A DNA stretch of 64,000 nucleotides from Clavulina sp. PMI_390 (GCA_015039315.1 WIDE01000002.1:248001-312000); one strand, 5' to 3'. Shown: positions 36,501 to 49,639, counted from the first letter of the stretch. The notes: generated by a model from the sequence alone, not told the origin. Made by a program: numbers and translations.

Positions 36501-38448
36501 GTACACCGCAACCCAAACAAAATTATCTTAAGCTCATTAGTTGCAAGAATTTCTGGTGGGCTATTGAAATCTAGGGAGGTGAAAGGAGACAGGAGGGAAA
36601 GAAGGAAGGAAATAACAAAAGTAGCATATTCAACAGAGAACGTCACTTATATCAACATGATACATTATGAGTCGTTGGTCTCGTCTGGGGCGGTTGGTCG
36701 CTTTGTTATTCTGGGCGACTGTTCGGTGCCTCGTCGCTGACCTTGACGCCACAAAACAGCGTTCCCCACCATCGGGCCTAGCACTCTGTAATCCCAAATA
36801 ACTAGTGCTTCATGACTGTGGTGGGCCCTGTCGCTTTATAGCCAAGTTAGTCATGCGGCCCAAGCCGTTCAGCACATGTGACAGCATCATATGGAGTAAT
36901 CTCTACATGAGCACGCTCCGGGTACAGGTAGAGCGTACTAGCGAGTTATACCAGCAAGCCCCTTCTTTATCCTTACGGGAAAGGCAAAAAGCGCCGATTT
37001 CCTTCCTTCATTCCTTACCTTCTTCCCAAAATTTTCAATACTTCTGGACAGTGCGCCGTTTGAAGGCCAATGGCCCATCTAGACAAAGCACCCCTCCTTG
37101 GCGAGTCATTGTGTCTCCGGTATATTGAGGACCGATGATTCACCCTCTTGACAAAGGTGGGAGTTATGAACCCAATATTTGAGGATGCGCTTCATGTGAC
37201 TCCTGATTCCAGAGAAATAGCCCTTGCCTTGAGAGGAAAGAGAACATCCAAGTAGTGGAGGGGTAGTACTACATTGATTGTACTTTCTAGATACTTCCCT
37301 TTTCGCCGAGAATCAATCTGGTTTTCTAGTGATTGGAATAGCACTGGTGACTGAAGTTGAGCATTCGCTTCATTGAGAGGGAAGATGACAAAGTTGAGCG
37401 AGACATAGATCACCACCAGCGGCTAGACACAACGCTATTTTTTCACTGTCAGCAATGTACATGGTTCATATGATTGGTGTTTCCTCGAGATGTTGTGACG
37501 AATGTATTTATGTCCGCCCAGCCTGTTTCATAGGTAGGAGCTGAACGTGCGCGGTGGCTCAGTAGACCTGACGCATTATCCAATAGCACACCCACTGAGC
37601 ACTGTGCAAAAGACAATATACACAATATACGATCGTCGAATAATTGAGGTTGATCACCAGCGAGAGCCTTTAATGATGGGCTGGACGCGTCCCTGATGGA
37701 CCGCAAATAATCAGCATGATAGTTCGAAGATTTTCATAAGAGATCAACATCTGTGTCTATTCGTTTATTGATACGCGAACTCGTGACTGAGCTCAGACTG
37801 TGCTGCGTAATGTTGTTCGCCTTGGGGATATATATGGGCTCACCTCGTGCCCGCTCGCTTTTCACCGCTGGACCTTCCCCAGCGATCTACAGAGATGAAA
37901 CAATTCGATAAGTGCTGAACGGGGTATGGGAATTAGGAACGATGATGAGCGTGCCTCGCGGAAGGGATAAAGCGTGACAGAACTGAATGCGAGTTCACGA
38001 TGGTCGCTAGGTAACAGCGTGTCAGTGAGATCGCAGCGACCATCGACTGAATCCACTGCCTTTATCCTTTATCCTTCAAGTTGAACCATTTACACATCTA
38101 ACGCAGTCACCCCTAGTGCTCCCTTTTTTTCCTTTCTTACAATCGTTCCACGACCCGTCTTCATCCCACCAACTTGCAATTCTCGAGCTCTCACCCTTCT
38201 CTCAGTTCCTGTGGTCCTCTAACAATCATCGTACTTTGCTACTGCCCAGGGACATTCATATCGAAAACTACACACGGCTGCCAGGTCACTTGATTTTCCT
38301 CCAACTAGCAACTGCTAGGTCGAGAACGAGGGTCAGCGACCACTATCTCCACGCTCATGGAAACCAGCTGACGCTTCGCGGGTCTATTCTAGCAGTTTCA
38401 CCTTATCCATACACTATCATTACCACTCCGCGGATCATTACCGCTACG
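33514..38448. other. 4.9 kb nearly empty region
   Basis: No convincing gene was found. A possible exon lies at 34535-34735 on the plus strand, following an AG and reading YLYIPSGLLDGHSTDAE, then MEIPGVWINAENARRW, ending at a stop; no partner exon was recognised. Other frames at 35538-36308 overlap on both strands and look like chance frames. The last 330 bases before 38449 are an open frame without an in-frame ATG and are probably the leader of the next gene. Confidence 0.5.
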
Positions 38449-40797
38449 ATGACTGATTCCACTCAACCTCGCGCCAGTTTCGCCTCTTTTGCAAGCTCGG
38501 CCATGTTGCGTACGGCCTCTGCAGACTCACAGTCTGATGGGCAAACTCTGTTCCATTCCCTCTCCGAAAACGAAACTCCATCCAAGAAATCGCGTGGTTT
38601 TCTCGACCGCGTGTTGGGCCGAAGCAGCAGTGCTAATGCGAGTGGTGGTGGTGGCGGCGGCAGCGGGTTTGGGCATCGTCCCAGTCCGTCCGCCAGCGTC
38701 CTGATTCCTAATGCTTCTCCAATGGCCAACAGCCCTCCACAGGCCTCCCCAACAGCCCGTCCACGACCATCCCTCAACTTGCAACCAATCTCCAATCACT
38801 CTCCCAAACTTGCCTCAGACTTCACTACCCCTCCTGCCATCTCCCCTTCGGCCTATCTTAACCCGCACGATGGCCTCAATCTCAACACTCTCTCCGAATC
38901 CGAGCGAGCGGAAAAAGTGAAGCGAAACCGTAAACTTGTCCAGATATTGGGCAACGAGATCGCGGCATCAGATGCATTAGATGCGCCCCCGCCCCATCTA
39001 CGTAACGCGTTCCTTCAGAGCACCCAAAATGTGTCCGGGCTTCCTGGCGGGATGGAAGCCCATCTGGCAAAACAAGCACGAAGGCATTCGTCCCCAATCA
39101 GTGCTAGTTTCCAGCGTGAAACGTTCCTTAGTCCACGTGTTCTGAGACGAAACGTTTTCCACGGCCCAGTCATGTTCTCGTCGGATGACGACGATGATGA
39201 CGAGGCGTCGGATGAACCCACTGCTAAAAATGCTGAAATACCTCCTTCAGCCAGTATTCCACGGACAGTTGTTTATGCTTCGTCCATCAAGTCGTTTGAT
39301 TCCGAACTCGACTATGATCAAGACGACGAGCAGACAAGCGAAGAAGCGGAACGTGCTCGCAAGAGGGCAACCATAGCCAAGCTTCATAGATTCTTAGGCT
39401 CACGTGTTCCGCCCGAACTTGTCATCCCCAGTATTGATGGAAACCGTGGTTCTGTTGCGCTCGCTGGTGAAGCAGTTGCTGCGGACCCCGTTTCCAGCCC
39501 AGGGTCAAGTGGTCTCCGTAAGCGGAAGAGCTTGAAGAAGGTCGCCACTAACCCTGGCGACCAACCGCCCGTGCCAAGTGGGCTGAGTCGCGTGCTTAGC
39601 TCACCTTCAGCAGCCTTCGCCAATAGCGGGCCCTCCTCGAATAAGCACCAGAGGAAGCCCACGGTCTCTGGGACGACAGCTGTCCCACATTCGGCTTCTC
39701 TTCTTCGTCCAGGAAGCAGCGCCATGCCTATTGCGTATCTGTCTGACGGCGAGCTCTACACACCAAAGAGTTCTTCTCTTACTGCTGCTCAGAGAGTTCA
39801 TATCATGCGAAAGCAGAAGAAAATTGCTAAAGTACGTTTGCTAGCTACTTGTGGGTTCCTTGAGTGTGGTATCTAACCAGCGTATTTCCATTGCTTTCCA
39901 GATGTTGGGAGCCTGCCCCCCAGGAACGATGAAGCACCAATCTGATTACCTGATTGAAGGCGACTTCGATCCTTCAGACCCTCAACTCGGTATTTTGCCC
40001 AAAGAACCTGGGCATAGCCGATATTATACCCAGCATCGATATTCGCTCAACTCGTTGGAGTATCTGGTCAAGAACGTTAGTCGTTGCGCCCTCACTGCTC
40101 ATACCGTTCTGATTTGACAATCTCCCTTTCTATGCTACGTTTAGAACGACCAAGGACAGCTTCAAGATCTCCTAACATATATGAAGGATGAGAGCGATGG
40201 GGCTTCCTTGCGTTCACGGAGCCATCGGTCATCCACCTCCTCGCGGAAAGCTCGCCGCTCACGACATAGCACCTCTGCAAGCATCCGTTCGAACGCCACC
40301 GGCAAGGAGCACGATCCTTGGGACGATGATGAGGGTCCAGGTAGTGATGACACTGAAGGCGAAACTACAGCTCGTCGCCGCACTAGCACCAATACCGCTC
40401 GCGACTATAACGTTGCATCGACCTCAACAGCTCCAGTAGCTGGGCCATCCTCGTCTTCCAGAAAAGACCAGAATGGAAATATGCCTCCATCCCCGACAGA
40501 CTCGTTCTTATTCCTCGACAGCCCCCCGCCTAGCGCGGGTGACTTCCAGCAACGACGCCGTCAAGCGGCCAAGCTATCGTCGTTCTTTGGCGTGGAATAT
40601 CGAGAACTGTTCACGGATGTTTTGGAGGTGATCGAAGATGAGGTGAAGAATGACAGTGTACAAGGCCATTTGAGCTCTGAGGAGACTCAGGTTCGTGTTT
40701 TTGTACTTGCTTGTCCGGAACAGCTGGAATTGACATCTTGATGCCTTTACGCCTTTAGGAACTCCTTATCAAGTTGAGGAAACTCAAGAGAGTCTGA
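38449..40797 (+). CDS. Unknown 713-residue protein with four KLxx(I/F/M)(L/F)G motifs
   Basis: Four exons (38449-39831, 39902-40075, 40145-40690, 40759-40797) join in frame. The protein is Ser/Pro-rich with a Gly run and an acidic run (SSDDDDDDEASDE). Four short basic-flanked motifs share one pattern: KLVQILG (162-168), KLHRFLG (311-317), KIAKMLG (458-464, across a splice junction) and KLSSFFG (662-668). Each has Arg/Lys residues just before it. Between the third and fourth lie a conserved-looking block, DYLIEGDFDPSDPQLGILP and YTQHRYSLNSLEYLVKN. The C-terminal EYRELFTDVLEVIEDEV and ETQELLIKLRKLKRV look helical. No known domain was identified; a scaffold or adaptor role is possible. ATG 38449 is the first in-frame Met of an open frame that extends 330 bases upstream. 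The next gene starts 389 bases downstream. Confidence 0.75.
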
Positions 40798-41186
40798 GTG
40801 ACTGGCTATATACCTTTTTCCGTGTCTGTAACCGTTGTTGTGTTTCATCTTGCCTGTTGTATCTGTCCAGTCTGTTGTCCAGCTCATTGGTTATACCCAC
40901 TCAATACCATGAGCTAATACTATTTTTTACTTCGATGATTCCGTGGTTATTTACGTAACTATGTGTCCTGTTTTTTTAGCACGAGTCCCTTGAATAACTC
41001 AGCTTCTCCTATGTCAGACGTTAGAATCAAGCTGCCGTGGTACCAAACAAGACACGCCAACGACATCGAAACCTGAACATCGTTCGCCACCTCACCTGTC
41101 GTTACGCACAAAAGGTGTAACAGGTATTCTTGCAGTGCTTATCACTTCCCAGCCACTTTTATACCAAACTTGAATTGTTATTCTAG
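40798..41186. other. Intergenic region between tandem genes
   Basis: This 389-base interval should contain the terminator of the four-motif gene and the promoter of the golgin-like gene. It is T-rich in its first half. No specific site was recognised. Confidence 0.5.
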
Positions 41187-44014
41187 ATGGATAGCTCGGA
41201 CGAAGCGGAACGACTTGCCAAGGCTGCACGAGCTCGAGCTTTGGTGAATCCATTCGTGTACCGTACATATTACCCCACAAGCAAGCTAACTTCAATGAAT
41301 TTAGCTCAAGAAGAGACAACAGACTCAAAAGAAGAAAGTGAATGCCCCGGGTGAATCTTCTGCTGTTGGCGTCTCGTCCCCACTTTCGGTAATTTCTCCA
41401 AGTCCCCCTGCGTCCGTCTTCTCTGGTGCCCAGTCAGATGCTGGAGACGCACCGAGCGAAGTTGGAGAAATTCCTCCCAGCTCCTCAATAGAAAAGCCGT
41501 GCGTCACTCTACGCCTCTGCAAGTTTGTCCGTTGTCTTACTCTTGCTTCTCAACAGCTCAATAGACGTTGTGCGGAAGAATAGCTCGGCGTCGTCTCCCC
41601 TTTCACCCCCGCACCGGACCAACGGGAGTATTGCGGATGCCTCATCACTTTTCGGATCTCCAAACGACTCCGTCACTCAAGCGCAATTGGATAACCAGCA
41701 AAAAACAATCGAGCTGCTTGTCTCCGAGAAGGCCTCACTCTCCGCTTCATTACAAAAACGAGAAGACGAGGCTCATCGAGGTCAGTTTTGCGTGGTAAAC
41801 GACCGTAGGGTGGTAGGACTTATTTATTGCCCTTCTTAGTTGATCAGGAACATGCCGCGGCTCTTGAAGAGACACAAGGTGAAATTGACCGCCTCACCAA
41901 TCGCGTAAGCTCTCTACAAGATGAGCTACGCGACTCAGCCTCGGCAAGGGCCTTGCTGGTCTCCAAAGAGCAAGAAGGTGTGGAGAAGCTCTACAACATG
42001 GTCAGTCGTTATGAGTGATTTCACCTGGGTGAACATTATCCTCACCCTACGGTTGCACAAGGAACGTGAAATCGAGAAACTTAAGCGAAGCCTTTCTGAC
42101 GCTCAAACACGTGCGAAATCTCACGAGTCACGAATTCGGGAGTTGGAAGAGGAGGTTCAGGCTAACGACCGTGTTGAAGCGCTCGAAAAGAGTTTGAAAG
42201 GCACCCAGGACCGTGCAGAGTCACTCGAATTCCAGCTTTCCAAATCAAAACAAGTAAGAGCGCCCAACCATAGCGCCCTCTTCATTGCTAACACTACTCA
42301 CTTGGCGTAGGCACACTCGCAGCTCAAAAGTGACTTGGAGGAAGCTAGATCCAAGCATGCTGAGCTTGAGGCTGCCGAATCTGAGTGGAAGGCTAGACTA
42401 TCGACACTTAACGAGGACCTCTCCTCCCTTCGTCAATCTCTGGATACACTCACCACTACTCACGACACGCTCAAGCAAGAGCACACGACCCTCACGACCT
42501 CCCACTCCACGTCCCAGAACGCTCTCAAGGACTCTGAGCGGCTCCTTGGAGTTGCTCAATCCGAACTCTCCCAAGCCAAGGCTCAAATACAACGTTCGGA
42601 GGCGAATGCTTCTACCGCAGGGCGCCGTGCTGACGATGCAGAGGCGGCCCAGAAAAAGCTTCAGTCTGACAATGTCGAGCTCATGACTTCCCTCAACGAG
42701 ATGCGGCCTAAAGTCGTTGAGCTCACACAAGAGAAGCTCAACCTGACAGACGAATCTGATCGCCTTCAAAGGAGCGTTCGCGTTCTGAACGAGACGATCA
42801 CTCAGCTCGAGACTACCCTTGGCGAAGTGCGTGCGGAGCTGGATTCTGCTTCACAAAGCAATCGTGGCTCTGAATCAAAGTGGCAAGCCGAGAAGGATGA
42901 GTTGGATCGCCAGGTCAAAGAACTTGAACAGGCCTATTCCACCATGGAAGAGGAGCTTCAGAATAGTAAGGCGAGCGTCCAAGAGCTTGCGATGGAAAGG
43001 ACAGCACACCGTAAAGCTGTTGGACAATACGAGCTCAACCTCGAACGTCTCCAGGCGTCTATAACCACACAAGAGGCCGAATTGGTCAGTCTCAAGACCC
43101 ATCTCGCGGAAACCCAAAATGCCGAGGGCGAGCTGCGTGAGCTCCTCACCCAAACTCAAACTGAGGTAGAAGCTCTGCGCGCCGAGACATCTGCCAAAGA
43201 AGAGGAAATCCTCAAACTGAAGGATCAGATCGTGATCCAATCAGAGACTCCTACCCCGGCGCCCAATGGCAAGAGCCATCAGCCAGGCGAGTCGATTGGT
43301 GGTGAGATGCTTGGTGCCCTTCAGCAGCAACATGCACTCGAGCTATCAGAAGCTCGTTCCCAGATTCGTTTACTCGAAAATTCGGTCTACACCGAGCAGT
43401 CTCGCGCTCATGGGCTCCAGATGCAAATTGCGGCACTGGAGTCGGAGATTACGATCTTGCGCACGACGGCAGCAACTGCTCGCTCCTCATCGCCGTTCCG
43501 CCCCCCTCCCATTGCTGGCGCCTCGTCCCTTCGCCTCAATCGGACTACATCCAACCAATCCATCACCTCCAATCATTCCGCTAATGGCCCCGCTCGTGGA
43601 GCCTTACCTCCATCGCGGCTTGGCGCTGTCCCGCCTCGTGTTGCCATCAATCCTCTCGATGAGGGATTATCAGCTGACACTCGTCACAAGCGCAAAGTGA
43701 GTCTAAGCATGCTGAAGGCACGTATGGAAAGCGAGCGCGGTTTGTTTGCCCCTCCAAACGCGGCCTCAGGCGCAGTGTCACCTTCAGCGCGTTCGACGGG
43801 CCTTGCTCCTTTAGAGGAGGTTTCGCCATCGGGTACACCTCCGCCTCAGTCGAGGACAAGCCATGAGCTTGATAATCATTATCACGACCATTCAAACCAC
43901 CACGATCTTGACGAGCTCCATTCCATGGCTGTTGTGCCAGAGCGGTCGCAGTTCAGAGACGAAGCTCACATTTTCTGGTGCCATGCTTGTTCGGGGGATC
44001 TGGTTGTTCTTTAG
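41187..44014 (+). CDS. Golgin-like long coiled-coil protein
   Basis: The N-terminus MDSSDEAERLAKAARARAL joins to LKKRQQTQKKK, a basic helix as seen at the start of fungal golgins and vesicle tethers. A Ser/Pro-rich linker (about residues 40-110) follows, then several hundred residues of nearly unbroken heptad sequence (for example KLKRSLSDAQTRAKS and LQDELRDSASARALL), clearly coiled coil. After the coil comes a Ser/Pro/Arg-rich region and LSMLKARMESERGLFAPP. The protein ends FWCHACSGDLVVL with a C-x2-C pair. No GRIP or GRAB domain was recognised, so I do not assign it to Imh1 or Rud3. Tethering at the Golgi is the likeliest role, but myosin-tail-like or cytoskeletal coiled coils are possible. 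About six exons; the first intron has donor GTGAAT after ARAL. The gene is tandem with its neighbours. Confidence 0.75.
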
Positions 44015-44154
44015 TTATCCATTTGGTAATTCTCGGCTTCTTCTGGAATCCCATTCCCTTGCGTTTTGATATCATTTGTCAGTCCTTGAAAGCGGGGAAG
44101 GTCTATTGACAAGGGTGACAAACCCCTCCGGTCCTTGCAAGCCCGAGGTTCATG

Positions 44155-44170
44155 TGACGTATGGTGACGC
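44155..44170 (+). promoter_or_regulatory. Two TGACG half-sites upstream of the GFA-fold gene
   Basis: TGACG occurs twice within 15 bases about 130 bases before the TATA box. These are half-sites of the ATF/CREB type. Spacing and position would suit an activator site, but no binding is shown. Confidence 0.3.
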
Positions 44171-44292
44171 CCTACTCCACCTGCCAAAAGGGGTCAATGC
44201 AGACGGAAGAGAAAGCTGCACCGTTCTCGGAACACCATAGAGCATGACATGAGCCTAAACATTGTGAACCCGACCTCCACCCCGATGTCGCC

Positions 44293-44300
44293 TATATAAA
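44293..44300 (+). promoter_or_regulatory. TATA box of the GFA-fold gene
   Basis: TATATAAA lies 161 bases before the ATG. It is the clearest core promoter in the window. TATA-type promoters in fungi often drive regulated, stress-responsive genes, which would suit this gene, but that is inference. Confidence 0.6.
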
Positions 44301-44460
44301 GGCTCTTGTTGGGTTGATAGACGACCACTACCAACATCCTCACAATATCCCAGCCTGAACGCAATAGTACGAGCTATCTTGCATCCAGGGCTATCTCTCA
44401 AATATCTCACCCAATATTTTCCGTTTCAACCACTGGATAGCTACAAAAACTCTGTGTATC

Positions 44461-45085
44461 ATGTCGAACGTCCCCTCAGTTCGCGAATCTGACAAGTCGA
44501 TGCCCTATTTTCCTCTTGCCAACCTGACTCAAGATGGACGGTCCGACGGTAAAGAAGCTACTGCAACATGTTTCTGTGGAGCCGTTCAATTGCTTTTTGT
44601 GAGTTCTCCCGTTTGGTTCGTATTTTGCCTGTCGATCTCATATTCCACCCGACTTCCTTGTTCTCTTGTACCAGCCCATCGACGGCCCAGGCTTCTTGAA
44701 GTCCTTTGTGTGTCACTGTACCGATTGCCGCAAGATCACTGCGTCTATGTTTGCGTCCAACTTCTCGATCGCTGACAGCTACCTCACGCATGTCCGTGGT
44801 GAGGATAACCTGACGCAGTTTGGACAGTCTCACACGATCGGACGCCAGGGAAATTTGATGACGAACTACTTCTGTAAGACGTGCGGGTCTTTGATGTATC
44901 GTCGAGGCTCCGGCTATGCGGGCATGTATATCTGCCGCTTGGGCACGGTCGACGATTTCAATTTGGTGGAGCAAAGCCTGAGGCCCACGATCGAGCAGTT
45001 CATGAAGGATCGTGTGGAATGGTTGGGCGCTCCCTTTGGAGAAATGAAGCATAGCGAGGGGCTCTTCATGCCAGATGACCAGTAG
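44461..45085 (+). CDS. GFA/CENP-V-fold zinc protein
   Basis: Two exons encode about 180 residues. The GFA (glutathione-dependent formaldehyde-activating enzyme)/CENP-V fold is shown by ATCFCGAVQLLF, FVCHCTDCRK and NYFCKTCGSLMYRRG, giving the conserved zinc-binding cysteines C-x-C, C-x-C-x2-C and C-x2-C. The intron splits the gene after QLLF and restarts at PIDGPGFLKSFV. The bacterial name-giver reacts formaldehyde with glutathione, but most fungal members are uncharacterised and may handle other thiol adducts, so no substrate is claimed. The C-terminus (DRVEWLGAPFGEMKHSEG) is hydrophilic. Start at 44461 follows a TATA box and a plausible 5' leader. The protein has no signal or membrane segment and is probably cytosolic. 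Confidence 0.92.
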
Positions 45086-48000
45086 CCAGTATTTTTGGCG
45101 CTCATAATGTGAATCTTTCAACTCTGGCTCTCCAACGCTTACCATCACGCTCCACAGCCCCTCTTGCGCTTTAGGCGGGGTATCGCGTGATTCTACTCCT
45201 GATGCTACACACTGAAAATGAGCTTTGATTTATCCGCCTCTTGATATCATACACCACCGTTGATGGCTGCTGTCAGATCCTCACTGCATCATACGCATCA
45301 CACTTGTGCCTCCCTCACTACTCTGGTTCTGAATATGGGGCGATTTTTCTTGTCCATTTCGAGCTGAGTTCACAACGGTCACATTTTTTAGGAGCATCAG
45401 CCGATGGGTGTTGGAGCCTAGCAATGGAACTCCTCGTGTTCATCCCGGTTCTGCCCTAAAATTTCCCTCCCAATAGGCGGTGGGTTAAGTTTCTCCTTAT
45501 GGTGAGCGAAATATGTTGCTTTCAACTCAGTCTGGTGCCATCAATGCCTAGGGCGAGTACATTGAACTGTTGAGTGATTTCAGTACCTCTTTTTATCGTT
45601 CTTCCTGTTCACACTGACGAGTTTGACATTAATTCTAAGCTACAATAGGTAAGTTCGCAAAAATTGTGGACCTGCACGCTCCTTCTCTAATTGACTCTTT
45701 TCGCCTCATCATCTCCCATACTCTGTCGATCAGGCCGACTGCCAGCTGCGGGTCCCAACTTGAAACTCACTAGCTCATCCACTACTCGGACGTAATTACT
45801 TGGGCAGTCCAGATTTTTTCCAAAGGCAGCCCGACAACTCACCCACACCCAGCGATCAACCCTGAGCTTTGGGTCGCTATACCCACCCCATGTCCTCTCT
45901 CTTACCACCAACACTCCCACATGCACATTCAACGCCCGCCAGGCACGCTCGCCCACCCGACCACGGAATCGGCACCGACGCCGAATCCAACCCAACCCTC
46001 TCGTCCTCTAGAACTCTCTGGAAATTTCACCTATGGAATAATTCTCCAATATTCTCCCCAAGATTCGCTGCGCATGATGCCCAATACAGTAATGGGCGTG
46101 GGGGCCCATAAATCCTGGGAAATATTCGCTTGCACACAGAATGACTGGATTCATTATTCCACGAGCACCGACCGACTTAATGGGCCCGTTGCTATCGGCC
46201 GACTATGTTGCGCAAATGCATGCATAGACTCAGCCTCCCCCGTCCAGGCTCAGACTCCAGGTTCACGCCCACACTCACACATATGATCCTACCCACGCTC
46301 GAGCTTATTCCTGAACAATACTGTTCAGCTAATACGACGGCCATAACGGGAGAGGAGCCGTCAATAAGCTTTTCATGATTGGTCAAATCGCTCGCACCCA
46401 CGCCATCATCCATGTGCGCCCTCACGATTGTCATCGGTTTCGTGAGCCATACGTATGGGCTGATGAATAGACGCGGGGAGGGTGGAGGGTTAGTAGTGTG
46501 CCGCCTCCAGATAGTGGCTTGATGTACGCCTCACTAGCGCAGACTTGTGAAAGAAACGTGGGCGGCGCGGTAGACGGCTTCATTGGGGCGTGGAAATGTC
46601 TTATTCCTTTCCTCCCCTCAGGGTGGGGGCGAACTATGCTACATAGCTAGGCAAGCTGGGTAGCTCATCGACAGCAAGTCAAAAGAAATGCACGCGCAAT
46701 CATTCAGCGAAGCTTGTTTTCACCATGGATAATTTTAGGATTGCAGTTGAGTCGCCCAGAGAATGGTGGGGGCCTATTCAAATAGCCTCTCGATGATCAC
46801 GATTAGCTTCTCTCTGGGCTGCTTGAGCATGTTCTAGTTCTCTCTCTTGTTTCGCGACGCCGTTTCAGGTACGATATGAAACAAACCCCCACAGCTCGCG
46901 CTCCCTCAGGGAGCGGCGCGCGTCCAGACCTCAGGCTCGCCGATCCGAATCCGCGGCATGGTTTACGAGAGATTCTCTCCCCGTTGAGTGCCGGCAAATC
47001 CTCGACTTGCTGCCAATTTAGGAAATTATCTGCCTCGCTCGAAGGACTTCCTGCTACGGCCGGCACAATTGTTCGATTTGAGAGACTGGCTGAGCAAAGA
47101 TCACGACCCTGCTCTGGATCCTCCTTTCCATCCATCCATCTATCCAACATACTGGACATACTTTTTCTCTCATTTTGGCTCTTTCCTGGATGAAGCTAAG
47201 ATGAACAGTGGAGAGACGGGAGCTTTGGAATTACCTCAACAACGACTTCGCAAGCGAGACGTTCCATATCGCTAAACAAAACTGGGGAAGGACTTCCTTA
47301 TCCCACGTCCCAGATGCCGAGCGATTGAACCCGTCTGCCCCCCCACTCCGTTACCGTCGAGACCGACTCGATCATGATCACGAGCCAGAGGGAAAGGGCT
47401 TCCTTCTCACTTCTCGATCTTCTTCTATTCTTCCCAGTCATCATTATTAGGCTTCATCTGCCGCGGTTAAGAACTCTACAAGCCGTGATCTATTTTTCTT
47501 TCTTTTTCTCCCTTTTTCTGTTTCTGGAATCGAGAAGACTGCATCACCAGTCCCTCTTGAGCTCTCCCTGACCCTCTCTATATCTTGCCCGTGCATCGAG
47601 CCCCTATCTCCGTCCATGTCCGCCCACGTTCTGGAACGTTCGGCCTGCAATCGGAGGGCTGTCACGAGTGGCAATTGATGGATCTGAACGGCTCGCCGTC
47701 AACGACTACGTTAGGGAGGTTGCCGGCGTTTGTCTGATCATCACTTCCGTCGGAGCCCGCGGATTGGCAAACACCAGAAAGAGAGGGAGAAACAATATGC
47801 AAAACTAGAGGGCTCGCTCCGGACATCCGGCGCAGACTGACCGTACCACCGATACCGCCGTATGCCTGCCTATACTGCGGCATACTGCCATTCGTCGATC
47901 TCTTTCTCGAATCGTGTTCATTATCGGGTTCTCTGTCATCGTCGTGGTTCACTTTGCAACCCTTCAAGTTGTCCTTGACACTTGCCATCACGAGCACAAA

Positions 48001-49639
48001 TGTATGCTAATGAACGCGGGGCGGGTTGTGCGGAGCGGGAGAATCACCTGCATCTGCATCTACATCGATAACCTCATCCAGAAATGCCTTGAGTATCTTA
48101 TACGTTTGTGGCTCATCTGATCAAGCTTGCGGAGGTACTAGTGGGTTGGACTCCGCCATCATTCAAATTCCTTGAGATCGAGCCGTTATAGGCTATTAGG
48201 GGCCTTAGGGACGATGCCGGCTGTGCGGGGCGGAGCGGAACTGGAGAGAGCAGATCATCCATTGCCCATCCTTGGCCCTTCTGCGATTTACAGCGACCCT
48301 TGCTAGGTTAATCGGTGGACTCGGCCATGAATCGGGAATGTACATTGGAAGATGGAGGTCTTCGAGGTGTTCTGGTCGCCATGGTCGATGATAGACGTGA
48401 GGAAGCCTTGGGTTAGGGATCATCGTCGTTGCCGTCCTTCTTGACTGACCGACGATTGTCGACAGGCGGGTCGCCAAGCCGGCAACTTTTTGTGGGGAAA
48501 TATAAAATAGGCAGCTGTGAAGGCTGAGCTGGACTTGTCCGGCACTCTCCAGATCTTGCAGGACGACTGCTTCTCTCTCTCGTATAATTATTATTATGAG
48601 AGGAAGGAGAGGGATGTTGCCAAGCGACATGATGTCATATAAAGCGAATGCTCGTGACATACTCTATATACCACGTTCAGAGAGGTACACACTACTATGT
48701 GGCGATGAATTGGTACTGCCACGCGGCGTGATCGAGAGATATGGGTTCGAGTGAGTGTGTTCGTATAGGCGACAACCGAGAGACGACGGTCATGGCGAGG
48801 ACCGACGTCCACTCCATGTATGTCAATGAACACATTAGCCGAGGGTGTGCATTGAAAAGGTGGGGTCGCTCGGGAATATTGCTCAACCTTGGCGGATTAT
48901 CATTATCCTATGCCAGTATTGGACTGATGGAACAGAGCAGTGGCCCCAACAGACGAAACGTGTCCCGTTGAGTGGGACTGGTGTGTGGCAGTGTGTGTGG
49001 GTGTGCGACAGCGGAGTGTGTTCTTTTTGGGAACAGAGGGTGTCAATTGCGGCATTCGATGGGAGCAAAATCTTGTTGAATCGAATCGCAGTGGCTGTCT
49101 CCCAGCCATGTGCCGAGCCGAGTGATGCTACTGAATGGCGGCGAGGCCAATTGAATGCGGCATGCCCTTCTTTCTCGAGGGAACTGCCTAGATTCTCCCT
49201 TTGCCCAATTGCATCCCAATTCATCGATCATTATCTGGGACTAATCTTATATGAAACCCGTGGACTGTGTTGTCGCCGCGTACAGAGTATGTATATGGGT
49301 CGGACCTGGCACCGACATAATCTCTCTCTTCTAGTTGCGCCCCCCCGTTTCAACCCCCCAGCCCCCGCCCGCCCCTCTCATCTCTGCCAACCATCGCCAC
49401 AAACTTGCCTCTCTGCCTGGCTCTTGTTCAAGTTCAGACTTTTGTCGGCGAGTGAGAATTTCTTCTTCTCAAAGTAAGTCTCTCGCTTTCCTCCAAGCTT
49501 CTTTTTTCCCTCAGTCGGCGGGCGTGTGTGCAAAGAAAAAAAAAACGCCCTCCCCGCCCAGCGAACGAACATTGCGCATTCGACCAAGAACCAAAAGCTG
49601 ACCCACTCGCTCCTTTTCCAGACTCAACCGTATCTAGTC
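45086..49639. other. 4.5 kb without a convincing gene
   Basis: Only short, low-quality frames occur. Around 46960-47270 several overlapping frames show faint F-box-like (LPVECRQILDLLPI) and helical patterns interrupted by stops, possibly a decayed gene. The last 250 bases are pyrimidine-rich and probably the leader or promoter of the next gene. No RNA gene or tandem repeat was recognised. Confidence 0.5.

Noticed and set aside
38116..38448. Upstream extension of the four-motif protein
   Set aside because: The frame is open but has no in-frame ATG and is CT-rich, so it is more likely a 5' leader.
46960..47275. F-box-like and helical patterns in overlapping frames
   Set aside because: In-frame stops interrupt them and no splice pattern repairs the frame; kept only as a possible relic.
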